64,000 bases of DNA from Parolsenella sp958406235 (GCF_039062465.1 NZ_JBCLNF010000001.1:124001-188000), one strand, 5' to 3'; shown: positions 1 through 9,233, counted from the stretch's first letter. Notes: generated by a model from the letters alone, not told the origin. Translations and numbers: made by a program.

Positions 1-908
1 GTTTTGCCGTCGAGGTCGACAATGCGCAGGTCAAGGGGGATCTTCGCAAAGGATTTATCGAACCTGACCTTGGACGGAATGAGCCCGAGGTCGAGTGAGA
101 GTTCGAGGGCCGTCACTACGAGCGAGGCGTAGACGAGCGAGAAGTTGAGGCGCATTGCGAAGGGGAGGCGGAACACGTAACCGAGCATGTAGAGAACGCC
201 AACCAGAAAGACGCCCACAATGATGGCGATGAATGTGCGGAGGTGCTTTCGCGACGCGCGGGCGAGGCAGGCGAAGAAGCCGGTGTAGCAGAGGACGTTC
301 CAGATCATGAAGAGCCAGTAGCCGCCGCGGTACTCATACTCACCCACTACGCCTGGGTTAGGCGAGTCGAACGAGAAGACGAGCCGATGGAGGTTGTTGG
401 AGAAGACGAGCACGATGAGGGCACAGGCGAGGGCGATGAGGCCGCATTTGATGTCGCGGGCGGCGGGGGAGCGGTCGAGGCCCGCGGCGCGCCCGCCAAT
501 CAGCAGGGTGAGCAGCGGGATGACCGTCATGGGGACGTAGTAGAAGTACCAGCAGAAAATGCCGAGCCAGAGGCTGTGCGTCTTCCACTTGATGATGGCG
601 TCGAGCATCCAAAATACGAGGAAGATCGCGATGCCAGCGAGGTAGATGCGGTTCTTGCGGTCGAGGCAACGGAGATAGGCGGAGACCCCCCAGAGCGAGA
701 AGACCGAACTCGCGATGCGCATGTGGACCGCACGGTCTCCCATCCGCCTGAACCGGACGTTGCCATGCGGAACCGGGGGAATGGGCGGCCCCGCAAGGGC
801 CATGGCGGCGATGACGAGGGCGAGGAACACGACGGCGATCGCGCCACAGACGACGAAGGCCCCGCGCTTGCGGGCTAGGTTTCTTGCCGACTTGATTGGG
901 CTGGCCAT
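1..908 (-). CDS. Membrane sensor protein, N-terminal 7TM part (cut by window edge)
   Basis: An open frame of 302 codons starts at an ATG (906-908) behind a GGGAGGTG ribosome site and runs off the window, so the C-terminus is missing. The protein has about seven hydrophobic helices: one at residues 17-40, then segments around 70-85, 90-105, 115-140, 155-170, 200-220 and 235-260. It then passes into a soluble region reading LIPSKVRFDKSF and, at the edge, RIVDLDGK. A helix bundle ending in LIPSN-like residues followed by a PAS-like start is typical of the histidine-kinase N-terminal 7TM sensor family found in Clostridia and Coriobacteriia. The output domain (kinase, GGDEF or HTH) is outside the window, so the exact role is unknown. 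The membrane topology is seen; the family call is inference. Confidence 0.55.
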   Translation of the reverse strand, partial: MASPIKSARNLARKRGAFVVCGAIAVVFLALVIAAMALAGPPIPPVPHGNVRFRRMGDRAVHMRIASSVFSLWGVSAYLRCLDRKNRIYLAGIAIFLVFWMLDAIIKWKTHSLWLGIFCWYFYYVPMTVIPLLTLLIGGRAAGLDRSPAARDIKCGLIALACALIVLVFSNNLHRLVFSFDSPNPGVVGEYEYRGGYWLFMIWNVLCYTGFFACLARASRKHLRTFIAIIVGVFLVGVLYMLGYVFRLPFAMRLNFSLVYASLVVTALELSLDLGLIPSKVRFDKSFAKIPLDLRIVDLDGK

Positions 909-1102
909 CGTCACCTCCCCATGGCGAGACTCATGTATCTTCGGTATTTCTAGGATACGCGACCGTGGGTGGGTCACGTGTCCCAAGCTCGCCATTCTCG
1001 GCGCGCGGGCAGACGGGTGGGCGTGCGGGTGCGTGCGGGCGGCCGGGCGCTTGCGCGGGTGGCGTGCGGATGCGTGCGGGCCCCGGCCGCTTGCTCTCTC
1101 TT

Positions 1103-2253
1103 TTACTCCTCGCGCCAAAGAATCTTCTCGTTAACGAAATCGAGGAGGTGGGGAACACGCATACGGACAAGGCCATAGCCCGCGGCCTCGATGACGCGCT
1201 CGCGAATAAGGCTCGCGCGGTATTTGCTTGCCCATGCGCTTGAACGCTCACATCGCCGAGCGATATCCGCCAGGCGCGACGGCCCTTCCTCGTCCCGGGC
1301 CATTGCCTCAATGAAGAGACGCTGCGGACTTCTGAGCCCGTAGTAAACAGGTGCACAAACTGCATCAAAGAAGGCCTCGCGAGCGTCGCGAACGCCAAGC
1401 TCGACATCAACGGGTTCAATCGTGTCGGATCCACGTTTGTCCGCGGATCGCCACATGTAGTAGCCGACGAGCTGAACAAGGTAAGGATGGCCGCCGGAAT
1501 GACGTGCGGCGAGCATAGCAGCATCGAAGCCGATTTCCTTGCCCGCTCGGTTGACGGCCTCGACGTATGAATCCCTGACGTCGGGAATCATGACGTCGCC
1601 AAGGCGCTCTTTCTGCGCGCGACGTAAGAAGGTAAGGACCTTATTGTCGAGCAGGTCATCCACGGAGGAGGGAAGTGCGGCGAAAACCATGGCGATGCCG
1701 CGCTTCTGGTCATCCGGCAGCGGGCTCATATCCTGGTCTGCGATGACGTGTTGCAAGGTGGTGGCGAGGGTGACCATGTCTTGCTCCGACGCCGCTTGTG
1801 CCTCGTCGACGGTGAAGACAATGCCGCGACCGGGTTCCATTTCTGCGAGGCGAGCGTTGATGGCATCGCGTAGCGTGAGGGCACGTTCCTCGGGCGCCGT
1901 GATGGAAAGGTTGCCGAGACTTGCGCTGACGACGCCCCCGATGCTCACTGAAGGACTGATTGAGGCGGCGTCTACCCGTGCCTTCCTGGGGGAGAGGGCT
2001 TGGAGGAGACGGTCGCACATGCCCCGTGAGGCTGTTTCCGGGAGAACCGTCCATCCACGCGCGACGGCCTCGCGGCGAAGTTCGCCAAGCATGACGGTCT
2101 TGCCATAGCCTCGGTTTCCGCTGATGAGCATGAGCCTCCCCGGTGCGCCTGCGCCATTTTCGAGGCCTTCGACGAATCCATCGATTACGCCTTGGCGCCC
2201 GACAAGGACCGGGGTATCTTGCCTGCTGTAGGTTTGAAGGGGTTCGTGGCCAC
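1103..2253 (-). CDS. AAA-type ATP-binding protein, frameshifted near the N-terminus
   Basis: This is a P-loop ATPase of the Orc/Cdc6-like bacterial group (an ATP-binding protein with a winged-helix-like C-terminus). Visible motifs are Walker A GNRGYGKT and Walker B IVFTVDEAQ. The 342 residues readable from the ATG at 2131 begin inside the domain. The family's usual start, MATNPFKPTAGKIP followed by PVLVGRQGVIDGF, is present but split over two frames. A GTG at 2251-2253 with an AAAGGAGA ribosome site opens the first part; the frame is lost in the GGGG run at 2211-2214 (plus strand), where five G would restore it. As read, translation from the GTG stops after 22 codons. The gene is therefore either a fresh pseudogene or a one-base sequence error. 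Its cellular role is not known. Confidence 0.7.
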
Positions 2254-2308
2254 CGCGTCTCCTTTGGCGTGATGCTGGGCGGTTTGTTCGTTGCCCGTTT
2301 GATTGAGA

Positions 2309-2344
2309 TTTACCAACTTATACCAATTTATACCGAATTATACC
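2309..2344. repeat. Four TACC boxes at exact 10-bp spacing (candidate operator array)
   Basis: TACC occurs at 2311, 2321, 2331 and 2341, and the fuller box TTATACC at 2318, 2328 and 2338. On the minus strand these read GGTATAA, close to a -10 consensus, upstream of the ATPase gene. The exact helical-turn spacing suggests cooperative protein binding on one DNA face, or a small iteron-like array. Confidence 0.5.
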
Positions 2345-2449
2345 GAGGCTACGAAGGCCCTCAGCACCTTAGTAATTAAGGAGGAGGATGGCTCGGAGCT
2401 TACGGTTTTCGAAAGCTAGCCTGTATTGATCATCCAAGCTATGCGACAT

Positions 2450-2483
2450 ATTGCCCGTCTCGCGCACGCGCGGGGCGGGCAAT
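2450..2483. terminator. GC-rich hairpin upstream of hypB
   Basis: ATTGCCCG and CGGGCAAT close a stem with an inner CTCGCG/CGCG helix. A weakly T-rich stretch (AATTTATG) follows on the plus strand. It could be a terminator or an attenuator in the hypB leader. Confidence 0.4.
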
Positions 2484-2607
2484 TTATGTCTCTGCCGTCT
2501 GGCGATTGCCTGCGGGCGTGAGTCGCCTGCTCCTGTACACTCAATTAGATTATGTAAATCACCCGCATGTGTCCATGGGGATGAGCGTGGCTTACGAGGG
2601 GAGCGAC

Positions 2608-3381
2608 ATGGAAGATACCGAGAAGGACGCGCGCGAGCGTGAAGTCCGCGTCATCGAGGTCAAACAGAGCGTGTTCGCGAGCAACGATCGCGCGGCGGAC
2701 GCTCTCCGCGACGAGCTTCGTGCTCGCAAGACCTTCCTGCTCAACTTGATGAGCAGCCCCGGTTCGGGCAAGACCACAACGCTCGCACGCACCATCGAGG
2801 CCCTTGCCGGCGACCTTTCCATCGGCGTCATGGAGGCGGACATCGACTCAGATGTCGACGCGCGCGCCATGGCCGCGACGGGTGTCACGGCGATCCAGCT
2901 CCACACGGGCGGCATGTGCCACCTCGATGCCGCCATGTGCCGTCAGGGCCTCGCGGAGCTCGAGGCCGCTGCCGAGGCCGCGGGCACGGCTCCCCTCGAC
3001 CTCGCGATTCTCGAGAACGTGGGCAACCTCGTGTGCCCGGCGGAGTTCGATACGGGCGCGAGCGTGAACGTCGCGATCCTCTCCGTGCCGGAGGGTGACG
3101 ACAAGCCCCTCAAGTATCCGCTGATGTTCGAGGTCTGCGACGTCGTCCTCGTCAACAAGATGGACGTGGCGCCGTACTTCGACTTCGACCTCGCACGCTG
3201 CGAGGAGAACGTGCGCCTGCGAAACCCCGGTGCCAAGGTCATCCCGATGAGCGCCAAGACGGGGGAGGGCATAGACGCATGGGCGGCATGGCTGCGCGCC
3301 GCCGTCGCCGCGTGGAAGACCGGCACGTTCGAGAAGGCTACGCCGGCCAACAGCGAGGCCCCGCACTATCCAGGCGAGTAG
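2608..3381 (+). CDS. hypB: HypB, nickel-binding GTPase for metalloenzyme maturation
   Basis: HypB hydrolyses GTP to help load nickel into [NiFe]-hydrogenase, working with HypA. The 257-residue protein has the P-loop SSPGSGKTTT at about residues 50-59, the metal-site motif GGMCHLDA near 103, a G3-like region ENVGNLVCP near 135, and the base-specificity motif NKMD near 184. I chose the ATG at 2608, with GAGGGGAG upstream, because the in-frame extension to 2506 looks non-coding and has no ribosome site. No His-rich nickel store is seen at the N-terminus. A flavoprotein gene and hypA follow, but hypCDEF and hydrogenase subunits are not in the window. The nickel client must be encoded elsewhere or be a different enzyme. 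Family assignment is firm; the partner is unknown. Confidence 0.93.
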   Translation: MEDTEKDAREREVRVIEVKQSVFASNDRAADALRDELRARKTFLLNLMSSPGSGKTTTLARTIEALAGDLSIGVMEADIDSDVDARAMAATGVTAIQLHTGGMCHLDAAMCRQGLAELEAAAEAAGTAPLDLAILENVGNLVCPAEFDTGASVNVAILSVPEGDDKPLKYPLMFEVCDVVLVNKMDVAPYFDFDLARCEENVRLRNPGAKVIPMSAKTGEGIDAWAAWLRAAVAAWKTGTFEKATPANSEAPHYPGE

Positions 3382-3430
3382 CGGCGGGCTACGTCATCCG
3401 CCCCTTACGCCCCAACCCAGAGGAGTGACC

Positions 3431-6220
3431 ATGATCATTAACGGCCCCGGCATTTCCTACACCGAGCCTGACATCGGATCCGAGTTCGTTCCCGAGCTTC
3501 CGGAGAACCTGCGCCCCAGCATCGTGGCCCTCTGCAAGCACTGTACGAACCGCCTCCTCGGAAAAGACGAGCTCCTGCCCTATGAGTACTGGAGCTTCGC
3601 CGAGGCCGCGACTGACGAGCAAGCTGACATGCTCGTCAAGCTCAAGATGCGCCAACCCTACACGCTCGAGGCCGCTGTCAAGGCGACGGGCATCCCGCCG
3701 GAGAAGCTCGAACCCATGCTCGACGAGGTCTCCTACGTGGGCCTCCTCGAATACAACTGGGAGAATCCCCAGCATGAGAAGCAGTGGGTTCTCCCCATGC
3801 TCGTGCCGGGATCGGCGGAGTTCCTCAACATGCGCTGGAGCCAACTCGAGGAGCACCCGGTCTTCGCCAAGTTCTTCGAGCAGGCCTCGAAGGGCCCGCT
3901 CTCTCGCGCGACGCCGCTCGTGCCGCCCGGAGGCGCGGGCATCGGCATGCACGTCATTCCCGTCGAGCGCGCCATCGAGCACGAGAACCAATCCATCTCC
4001 ATCGAGCACATCAAGCACTGGCTCGACAAGTACGACGGCAAATACGCCGCCAGTGCCTGTAGCTGTCGCATGAGTCGCCAGCGCATGGGCGAGGGCTGCG
4101 GTGACGACTTCAACGACTGGTGCATCGCCGTCGGCGACATGGCGGACTACGTCGTCGAGACGAACCGCGGCCACTACATCACGCGCGAGGAGGCCCTCGA
4201 CATCTTCCAGCGTGCGGAGGACAACGGCTTCGTCCACCAGATTACCAACATCGATGGCGAGAACAAGATCTTCGCCATCTGCAACTGCAACGTGAACGTC
4301 TGCTACGCACTTCGTACCTCGCAGCTGTTCAACACGCCCAACCTCTCGCGCTCCGCCTACGTCGCCCACACCGATCCTGCCAACTGCGTGGCCTGCGGTC
4401 GATGCGTTGAGGTCTGCCCCGCCGGCGCCGTGAAGCTCGGCCAGAAGCTGTGTCAGAAGTCGACTGGCGAGGTGCCTGAGTATCCACGCCAGGAGCTGCC
4501 TGACGCCGTCAAGTGGGGCCCGGAGAAGTGGAGTCCCAACTACCGCAACAAGAACCGCATAGAGACCTACGACACGGGTACCGCGCCCTGCAAGACGGCC
4601 TGTCCGGCGCACGTCGCCGTCCAGGGCTACCTCAAGCTCGCGGCCCAGGGCCGCTTCACCGAGGCGCTCGCCCTCATCAAGCGCGAGAACCCGCTGCCCG
4701 CCGTCTGCGGCCGTATCTGCAACCGTCGCTGCGAGGACGCCTGCACGCGCGGACGCGTGGACGAGGCCATCGCCATCGACGAGGTCAAGAAGTTCATCGC
4801 CCAACTCGACCTCGACGCCGAGACGCGCTACATCCCACCCCAGGTCCGTCCGAAGGTAGAGGGTGACTTCGAGGAGAAGATCGCGATCGTCGGTGCCGGC
4901 CCCGCGGGCCTCACCTGCGCCTTCTACCTCGCCGAGAAGGGCTACAAGCCCGTCGTGTTCGAGAAGAGCGAGCGCCCCGGCGGCATGCTCACCTATGGCA
5001 TCCCAGCCTACAAGCTTCCCAAGGACGTGGTCCAGGCCGAGGTTGACGTCATCGAGGCCATGGGCGCGGAGTTCCGCTATGGCGTGGAGGTGGGTCGCGA
5101 CGTCACGCTTGCCGAGCTGCGCGAGCAGGGCTTTAAGGCCTTCTACATCGCCATCGGCTGCCAGGGCGGACGACTCGCGGGCGTTCCTGGCGAGGACGCC
5201 GAGGGAGTGACGGTTGCCGTCGACTTCCTTCGTGAAGTCGCGACGGAGCAGCTTGACCGCGGCACGGCGTCACCCGTAAGCGGGAAGGTCGTCGTCGTGG
5301 GAGGCGGAAACGTCGCCATCGACGTCGCGCGGACGGCCGCCCGCCTTGGTGCGAAGAGCGTCGAGATGCTCTGCCTCGAGTCTCGAGACATCATGCCCGC
5401 CTCGAGCGAGGAGGTTGCCGAGGCTGAGGCTGACGGCGTGCGCCTCTCCTGCGGATGGGGCCCGAAGGAGGTCCTTGCACGGGACGGCCACGTGACGGGC
5501 ATCGTCTTCAAGCGCTGCACGCGTGTCTTCGACGAGGACGGCCGCTTCGCTCCCGAGTATGACGAAGGCGACACCATCGAGCTTTCCTGCGACCAGGTGG
5601 TCATGTCCATCGGCCAGTCCATCGTGTGGGGAGATCTGCTCGAGGGTAGCGTTGTCGAGCTCGGCCGCGGCTCCGGTGCCGTGGCGGATCCGAAGACCTA
5701 TCAGACCGCAGAGCCTGACATCTTCGTGGGCGGCGACGTCTACACTGGCCCCAAGTTCGCGATTGATGCTATCGCCGCAGGTCATGAGGCGGCGGTCTCC
5801 ATCCATCGCTTCGTCCAGGGCGGCACGCTTACCATCGGACGCAACCAGCGCAGCTACGTAGCGCTCGATCGGGACGACGTGGACTTCGGCTCGTATGACA
5901 CGACGACTCGCCAGGAGCCCGCGATTGACCACGACCGCGAGAAGGCCGAGCCCTTCGGCGAGTACGTGCGCACCTTTACCGCAGAGCAGGTCATGGCCGA
6001 GACGGCGCGCTGCCTTGGCTGCGGTGCGTCGGTGGTCGACCCCAACAAGTGCATTGGCTGCGGCCTCTGCACCACGAAGTGCGACTTCGACGCCATCCAC
6101 CTGTCCCGCGAGAGGCCCGAGTGCTCCACGATGGTCAAGTACGAGAAGAAGGTGCCGAGCCTGCTTAAATATGCGGCAAAGCGCCAGGTAAAGATTATGT
6201 TTGGTGGCAAGGGCAAGTAA
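3431..6220 (+). CDS. Multi-domain FeS/FAD NAD(P)H-dependent oxidoreductase (GltD-like)
   Basis: This 929-residue soluble flavoprotein probably passes electrons between NAD(P)H and a ferredoxin-level partner. In order: an N-terminal region of about 300 residues with its own Cys groups (CKHC; a CSCR...C...C pattern near 200; CNCNVNVC near 285); a 4Fe-4S motif CVACGRCVEVCP near 320; the GltD-type N-terminal cluster region CKTACPAH...CGRICNRRCEDAC at about 388-440; FAD Rossmann VGAGPAGLT near 487; NAD(P) Rossmann VVGGGNVAID near 620; and a C-terminal ferredoxin motif CIGCGLCTTKC near 875. I chose the ATG at 3431, spaced correctly from AGAGGAG; a GTG at 3425 overlaps that site. It lies between hypB and hypA, probably in one operon, which suggests a link to a nickel enzyme. 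Its substrate is not evident. Confidence 0.8.
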   Translation: MIINGPGISYTEPDIGSEFVPELPENLRPSIVALCKHCTNRLLGKDELLPYEYWSFAEAATDEQADMLVKLKMRQPYTLEAAVKATGIPPEKLEPMLDEVSYVGLLEYNWENPQHEKQWVLPMLVPGSAEFLNMRWSQLEEHPVFAKFFEQASKGPLSRATPLVPPGGAGIGMHVIPVERAIEHENQSISIEHIKHWLDKYDGKYAASACSCRMSRQRMGEGCGDDFNDWCIAVGDMADYVVETNRGHYITREEALDIFQRAEDNGFVHQITNIDGENKIFAICNCNVNVCYALRTSQLFNTPNLSRSAYVAHTDPANCVACGRCVEVCPAGAVKLGQKLCQKSTGEVPEYPRQELPDAVKWGPEKWSPNYRNKNRIETYDTGTAPCKTACPAHVAVQGYLKLAAQGRFTEALALIKRENPLPAVCGRICNRRCEDACTRGRVDEAIAIDEVKKFIAQLDLDAETRYIPPQVRPKVEGDFEEKIAIVGAGPAGLTCAFYLAEKGYKPVVFEKSERPGGMLTYGIPAYKLPKDVVQAEVDVIEAMGAEFRYGVEVGRDVTLAELREQGFKAFYIAIGCQGGRLAGVPGEDAEGVTVAVDFLREVATEQLDRGTASPVSGKVVVVGGGNVAIDVARTAARLGAKSVEMLCLESRDIMPASSEEVAEAEADGVRLSCGWGPKEVLARDGHVTGIVFKRCTRVFDEDGRFAPEYDEGDTIELSCDQVVMSIGQSIVWGDLLEGSVVELGRGSGAVADPKTYQTAEPDIFVGGDVYTGPKFAIDAIAAGHEAAVSIHRFVQGGTLTIGRNQRSYVALDRDDVDFGSYDTTTRQEPAIDHDREKAEPFGEYVRTFTAEQVMAETARCLGCGASVVDPNKCIGCGLCTTKCDFDAIHLSRERPECSTMVKYEKKVPSLLKYAAKRQVKIMFGGKGK

Positions 6221-6282
6221 GCTTTGCCACGCGCCCGCCCGTCGCCTCGTGCCGGGCGGGCGCGCCATCGCTTGGGGGACGC

Positions 6283-6627
6283 GTGCACGAGCTGGGAATC
6301 GTCTTCTATATCATCGACGACGCCAAGAAGGCGGCGACGGACAACGGGCTGACCTCCGTGCGGCGCGTGACGCTCGACCTCGGCGAGGTGTCCGGCGTGG
6401 TGCCGGACCTCCTTCAGGACGCGTGGACGTGGGCGTGCAAGCGCGATCCGATGATGGAGGGATGCGAACTCGAGGTCTGCGAGAAGGAAGCGGCGAGCGT
6501 CTGCGAGACATGCGGGACCGAGTACGGAACTGTTGCCCATGGGCGCATCTGCCCCGCGTGCGGCAGCGAACGCACGCACCTCTTGCACGGGCGCGAGGTC
6601 ATGATTCGCGAAATCGAGGCGTACTAG
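6283..6627 (+). CDS. hypA: HypA, nickel metallochaperone
   Basis: HypA delivers nickel to hydrogenase precursors together with HypB. The 114-residue protein begins MHELG, whose His2 is the nickel ligand, and carries the structural zinc site as CETC at about 74-77 and CPAC at about 91-94. The start is a GTG at 6283 behind GGGGGAC. It is the third gene of the hypB-oxidoreductase-hypA group. Its stop TAG shares the palindrome CTAG (6624-6627) with the stop of the convergent MATE gene, so the two genes overlap tail to tail. Length and motifs are normal for the family. Confidence 0.92.
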   Translation: MHELGIVFYIIDDAKKAATDNGLTSVRRVTLDLGEVSGVVPDLLQDAWTWACKRDPMMEGCELEVCEKEAASVCETCGTEYGTVAHGRICPACGSERTHLLHGREVMIREIEAY

Positions 6628-8048
6628 GCGGCCGCCTTCTCGCGACGAGCGTAGATCTTGCTCGGGCGGATGATCATCAGGGCGATGAAGACGAGCAGCG
6701 TCGTGGAGCCAAGGCTAATGGGATAGATTGCCAGAAGCCTCAGGAACGAGGGCGCGGCGGGGAAGACCACGCTCACCCAGAAGAAGCGCCACCCGCATAC
6801 GCTTATGGCCGTGATGAGGGCCGGCGGCAGCGAAATGCCAAATCCTCGCAGGTAGCCGCTCATGTTCTCGTAAGCCATGCTGAACATGTACGACGGGAAC
6901 AGGACGCATATCCTCAGATATCCCAGCTCGACCACCGTGGGGTCGGGGTTGAAGGCCGCCATGATCTGCCTGCCAAATCCCAGCAGGATGGCGAGCACGA
7001 TAAGCTCTGCGACCTCCGCCTCCGCGAATGCGATGAACAGAATCTTCTTACAGCGCTTGATCTGGCCGGCGCCGTAGTTCTGGCCCACGAAGGTGGTGCA
7101 GGCCTGGCTGAACGAGTTCAGAAGGTTGTAGACCACGTACTCGAGCGACAAGACCGCCGAGCTCGCGGCCATGACCTCGGTGCCGAGGCTGTTGATGCAG
7201 GCCTGGATGACGATGTTCGCGAGGGAGAAGACCGCGCTCTGGAGGCCCGCAGGCAGGCCGATGCGCACGATGCGTCCGAGGACCTGGCGGTCAATGCCGA
7301 GCTCGCGGGGGTTCAGGCGGATGGGTGAGTCTATGCGCACGAGGCGCACGAAGAGGATGGCGGCGCTGATCGTGTAGCTGATCGCCGTTGCCGCCGCGGC
7401 GCCGCCGACTCCCAAGTTCAGTACGGGGATGAACAGGAACACGAGTGCGACGTTGACGAGGGAGGAGAACGCGAGCGCCTGGAGCGGCATCTTCGTGATA
7501 CCGACACTGCGGAAGATCGCCGCCTCGAAGTTGTAGAGCATGATGGAGGGCAAGCCCAGCAGGTAGACGCGCAGGAAGGTGAGGGCCTGGGCGAGGTTCT
7601 CGGGCGGTACGTTGAGGAGGCGGAGGAGGGGCGCGGCAAGCAGCTCTCCTACGAGCGTCACGGCGAGGCCAAAGACGGTGAGCGAGACCGAGCTGTGGAC
7701 CGCCTTGTGGACGGTGTCCCTGTCGTTCGAGCCAATTGCGTTGGCAATGACGACGTTCGTGCCAAGCGCGATGCCGATGAACAGGTTGAGCAAGAGGCTC
7801 GTGATGGGCGTGTTCGAGCCGACGGCGGCCATGGCGGCGGGGCCGGCCTCGCCGGAGAGGTGGCCAACCATCATCGTGTCGATGAGCGAACTCATTTGCT
7901 CGAGGATGCCGGTGAGCGCGACGGGCAGGGCGAAGGCGGGGATCGTGCGCCAGAGCGAGCCGTGAAGCATGTCGAGCCTGCGACGGCTACCAGCAGAGTG
8001 TTTCTCGTTCGTCTCTTCGCTCTGAATCGCGCTCGTCTCTTCGCCCAT
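6624..8048 (-). CDS. MATE family multidrug/Na+ antiporter
   Basis: A 474-residue membrane protein with about twelve hydrophobic segments and the MATE signature in the first half (TIPAFALPVALTGILEQ, IDTMMVGHLSG). The two halves repeat the fold, as usual for MATE exporters that expel cationic compounds using Na+ or H+. The N-terminal tail of about 25 residues is charged and cytoplasmic. The start ATG has AGGTGGC upstream. It converges on hypA and appears to be transcribed alone. The transported compound cannot be told from sequence. Confidence 0.88.
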   Translation of the reverse strand: MGEETSAIQSEETNEKHSAGSRRRLDMLHGSLWRTIPAFALPVALTGILEQMSSLIDTMMVGHLSGEAGPAAMAAVGSNTPITSLLLNLFIGIALGTNVVIANAIGSNDRDTVHKAVHSSVSLTVFGLAVTLVGELLAAPLLRLLNVPPENLAQALTFLRVYLLGLPSIMLYNFEAAIFRSVGITKMPLQALAFSSLVNVALVFLFIPVLNLGVGGAAAATAISYTISAAILFVRLVRIDSPIRLNPRELGIDRQVLGRIVRIGLPAGLQSAVFSLANIVIQACINSLGTEVMAASSAVLSLEYVVYNLLNSFSQACTTFVGQNYGAGQIKRCKKILFIAFAEAEVAELIVLAILLGFGRQIMAAFNPDPTVVELGYLRICVLFPSYMFSMAYENMSGYLRGFGISLPPALITAISVCGWRFFWVSVVFPAAPSFLRLLAIYPISLGSTTLLVFIALMIIRPSKIYARREKAAA

Positions 8049-8273
8049 GCCACCTAGCCCTTCGCGTGCGCCCTGTTCGACAGCCCTAGTCTAGACGCGC
8101 CGCGCCTGCGTGCGCAACGCTTTTGGGGGACTGAGGGTGGATTTGTAACGGGTACGCGGCGGCGTGCCTACGCGCGGCGGCGTGCCTGCGTGCGGTGCGT
8201 GCGAGCCCGTGCGTGGCCCACGAGCGCCGGAGCTCCCGCGTGCGGGCGGCGGCGTGCCTGCGCGCGGCGCACA
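8049..8273. other. GC-rich simple-sequence spacer
   Basis: The spacer is made of imperfect repeats of GCGGCGTGCCTGCG and GTGCGTGCG between the MATE and lysR genes. No gene, clear promoter or terminator is visible. Confidence 0.4.
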
Positions 8274-9188
8274 CTACAGGCAGTCGTAGGCGATGTCGGC
8301 GAACTCGTCGATGACGTGCCAGCGCTGCGGACTCGCGGGCAGGCAGAGGCTGATCGGGTAACTTGCGCTCGGGCCCAGGTCATAGAGCAGGAGCTCGCGG
8401 CGCTGAAGCCTGCTCGTGATGACGTCGAGCAGGTTGAGGGGGCAGATGCAGGCACCGATTCCGTTCAGGGCTAGCGCCAGCAGCGTGTCCATGTTGCGCG
8501 AGCTCGCGCGAACGATCGGCTTGAACCCGGACCTGCCAAACAGCTCGCTCGCGATGATACCCGTGACGTCCTCCGGTGGGCTTGCCACGAACGGGCATGT
8601 GGCGAGAGGGGAGAGGTCTCCCTCGGAGAGTGGCTCCGCGATGGCGTGCTTGTCGATGCCGACGTTCTGCAGGAGCCCCTCGCTCACCAGGAGCGCCGTC
8701 TGCTCGCGGTAGAGCGGGGTGGCCTCGATGCCGGGCACGGGGTGCCCCGCGACGCCGATCGCCACGTCGATCTTTCCCTCCGCGAGCGCGAGCATGATGC
8801 CGTCGTTGTCGTTCTCAAGGATCCTTATCGCGACGTTCGGGTATTTCTTGCCGAGTGCCGGCGCGATGCGGGGGAGGACCGCACGCCCGCGGGTGAAGGA
8901 CACGCCGATGCGCAGCGTACCGGTCTGCTCTGCGGAGTCGCCGGCGAGCTGACGCCTGAGGCTGCGCATCTCTGCGGAGAGTCGCTCGCAGTAGGCGAGG
9001 AAGGTGTCGCCCTGGTGCGTGAGCCGCAGGGGGACGGAGCGCTCGATAAGAGTGCATCCGAGCTCGCGCTCGACTCCGGCGATGTGCGCGGAGAGCGTCT
9101 GCTGCGTCACGTGCAGCCGCTCCGCCGCCTTCGTGAAGCTGCGCTCCTTCGCGATCGCCTTGAAGTACTCCGCCGTCTGGAAGTTCAT
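8274..9188 (-). CDS. LysR-type transcriptional regulator
   Basis: A 304-residue LysR-type regulator. The N-terminal winged helix is at residues 1-60 (FFKAIAKERSFTKAAERLHVTQQTLSAHIAGVERELG region), followed by a periplasmic-binding-protein-like effector domain from about 90 to 295. It is divergent from the NhaC-type antiporter gene, with a short palindrome GATTG-TGG-CAATC at 9312-9324 in the shared spacer that fits a LysR site. It most likely controls that transporter and itself. The co-inducer is unknown; the neighbour suggests an organic acid or Na+/pH stress. Confidence 0.88.
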   Translation of the reverse strand: MNFQTAEYFKAIAKERSFTKAAERLHVTQQTLSAHIAGVERELGCTLIERSVPLRLTHQGDTFLAYCERLSAEMRSLRRQLAGDSAEQTGTLRIGVSFTRGRAVLPRIAPALGKKYPNVAIRILENDNDGIMLALAEGKIDVAIGVAGHPVPGIEATPLYREQTALLVSEGLLQNVGIDKHAIAEPLSEGDLSPLATCPFVASPPEDVTGIIASELFGRSGFKPIVRASSRNMDTLLALALNGIGACICPLNLLDVITSRLQRRELLLYDLGPSASYPISLCLPASPQRWHVIDEFADIAYDCL

Positions 9189-9214
9189 CTCGTCTCCCCG
9201 CCCACGCGACCTGC

Positions 9215-9233
9215 AAAAGGGACAGTCCCTTTT
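9215..9233. repeat. Dispersed palindrome family 1, copy 1
   Basis: AAAAGGGACAGTCCCTTTT, a short version of the palindrome seen also at 9269, 13673 and 46911. It sits just upstream of the lysR start. Confidence 0.7.

Larger units (their letters stand above)
2254..2607. other. Intergenic region between the ATPase and hypB
   Basis: This gap holds the divergent control region. It contains a 10-bp-phased array at 2309-2344, a small CCTTA/TAAGG inverted repeat at about 2368-2382 directly before a strong AAGGAGGAGG ribosome site, and a 13-codon open frame (ATG at 2388, reading MARSLRFSKASLY). A GC-rich hairpin follows at 2450-2483. No other gene is supported. Confidence 0.5.

Noticed and set aside
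3389..4804. Long open frame on the minus strand opposite the FeS/FAD oxidoreductase
   Set aside because: It is rich in Val/Asp/Leu/Gly/Ala, has no domain motifs, and lies antisense to a gene with clear cofactor motifs. It is the usual GC-driven shadow.
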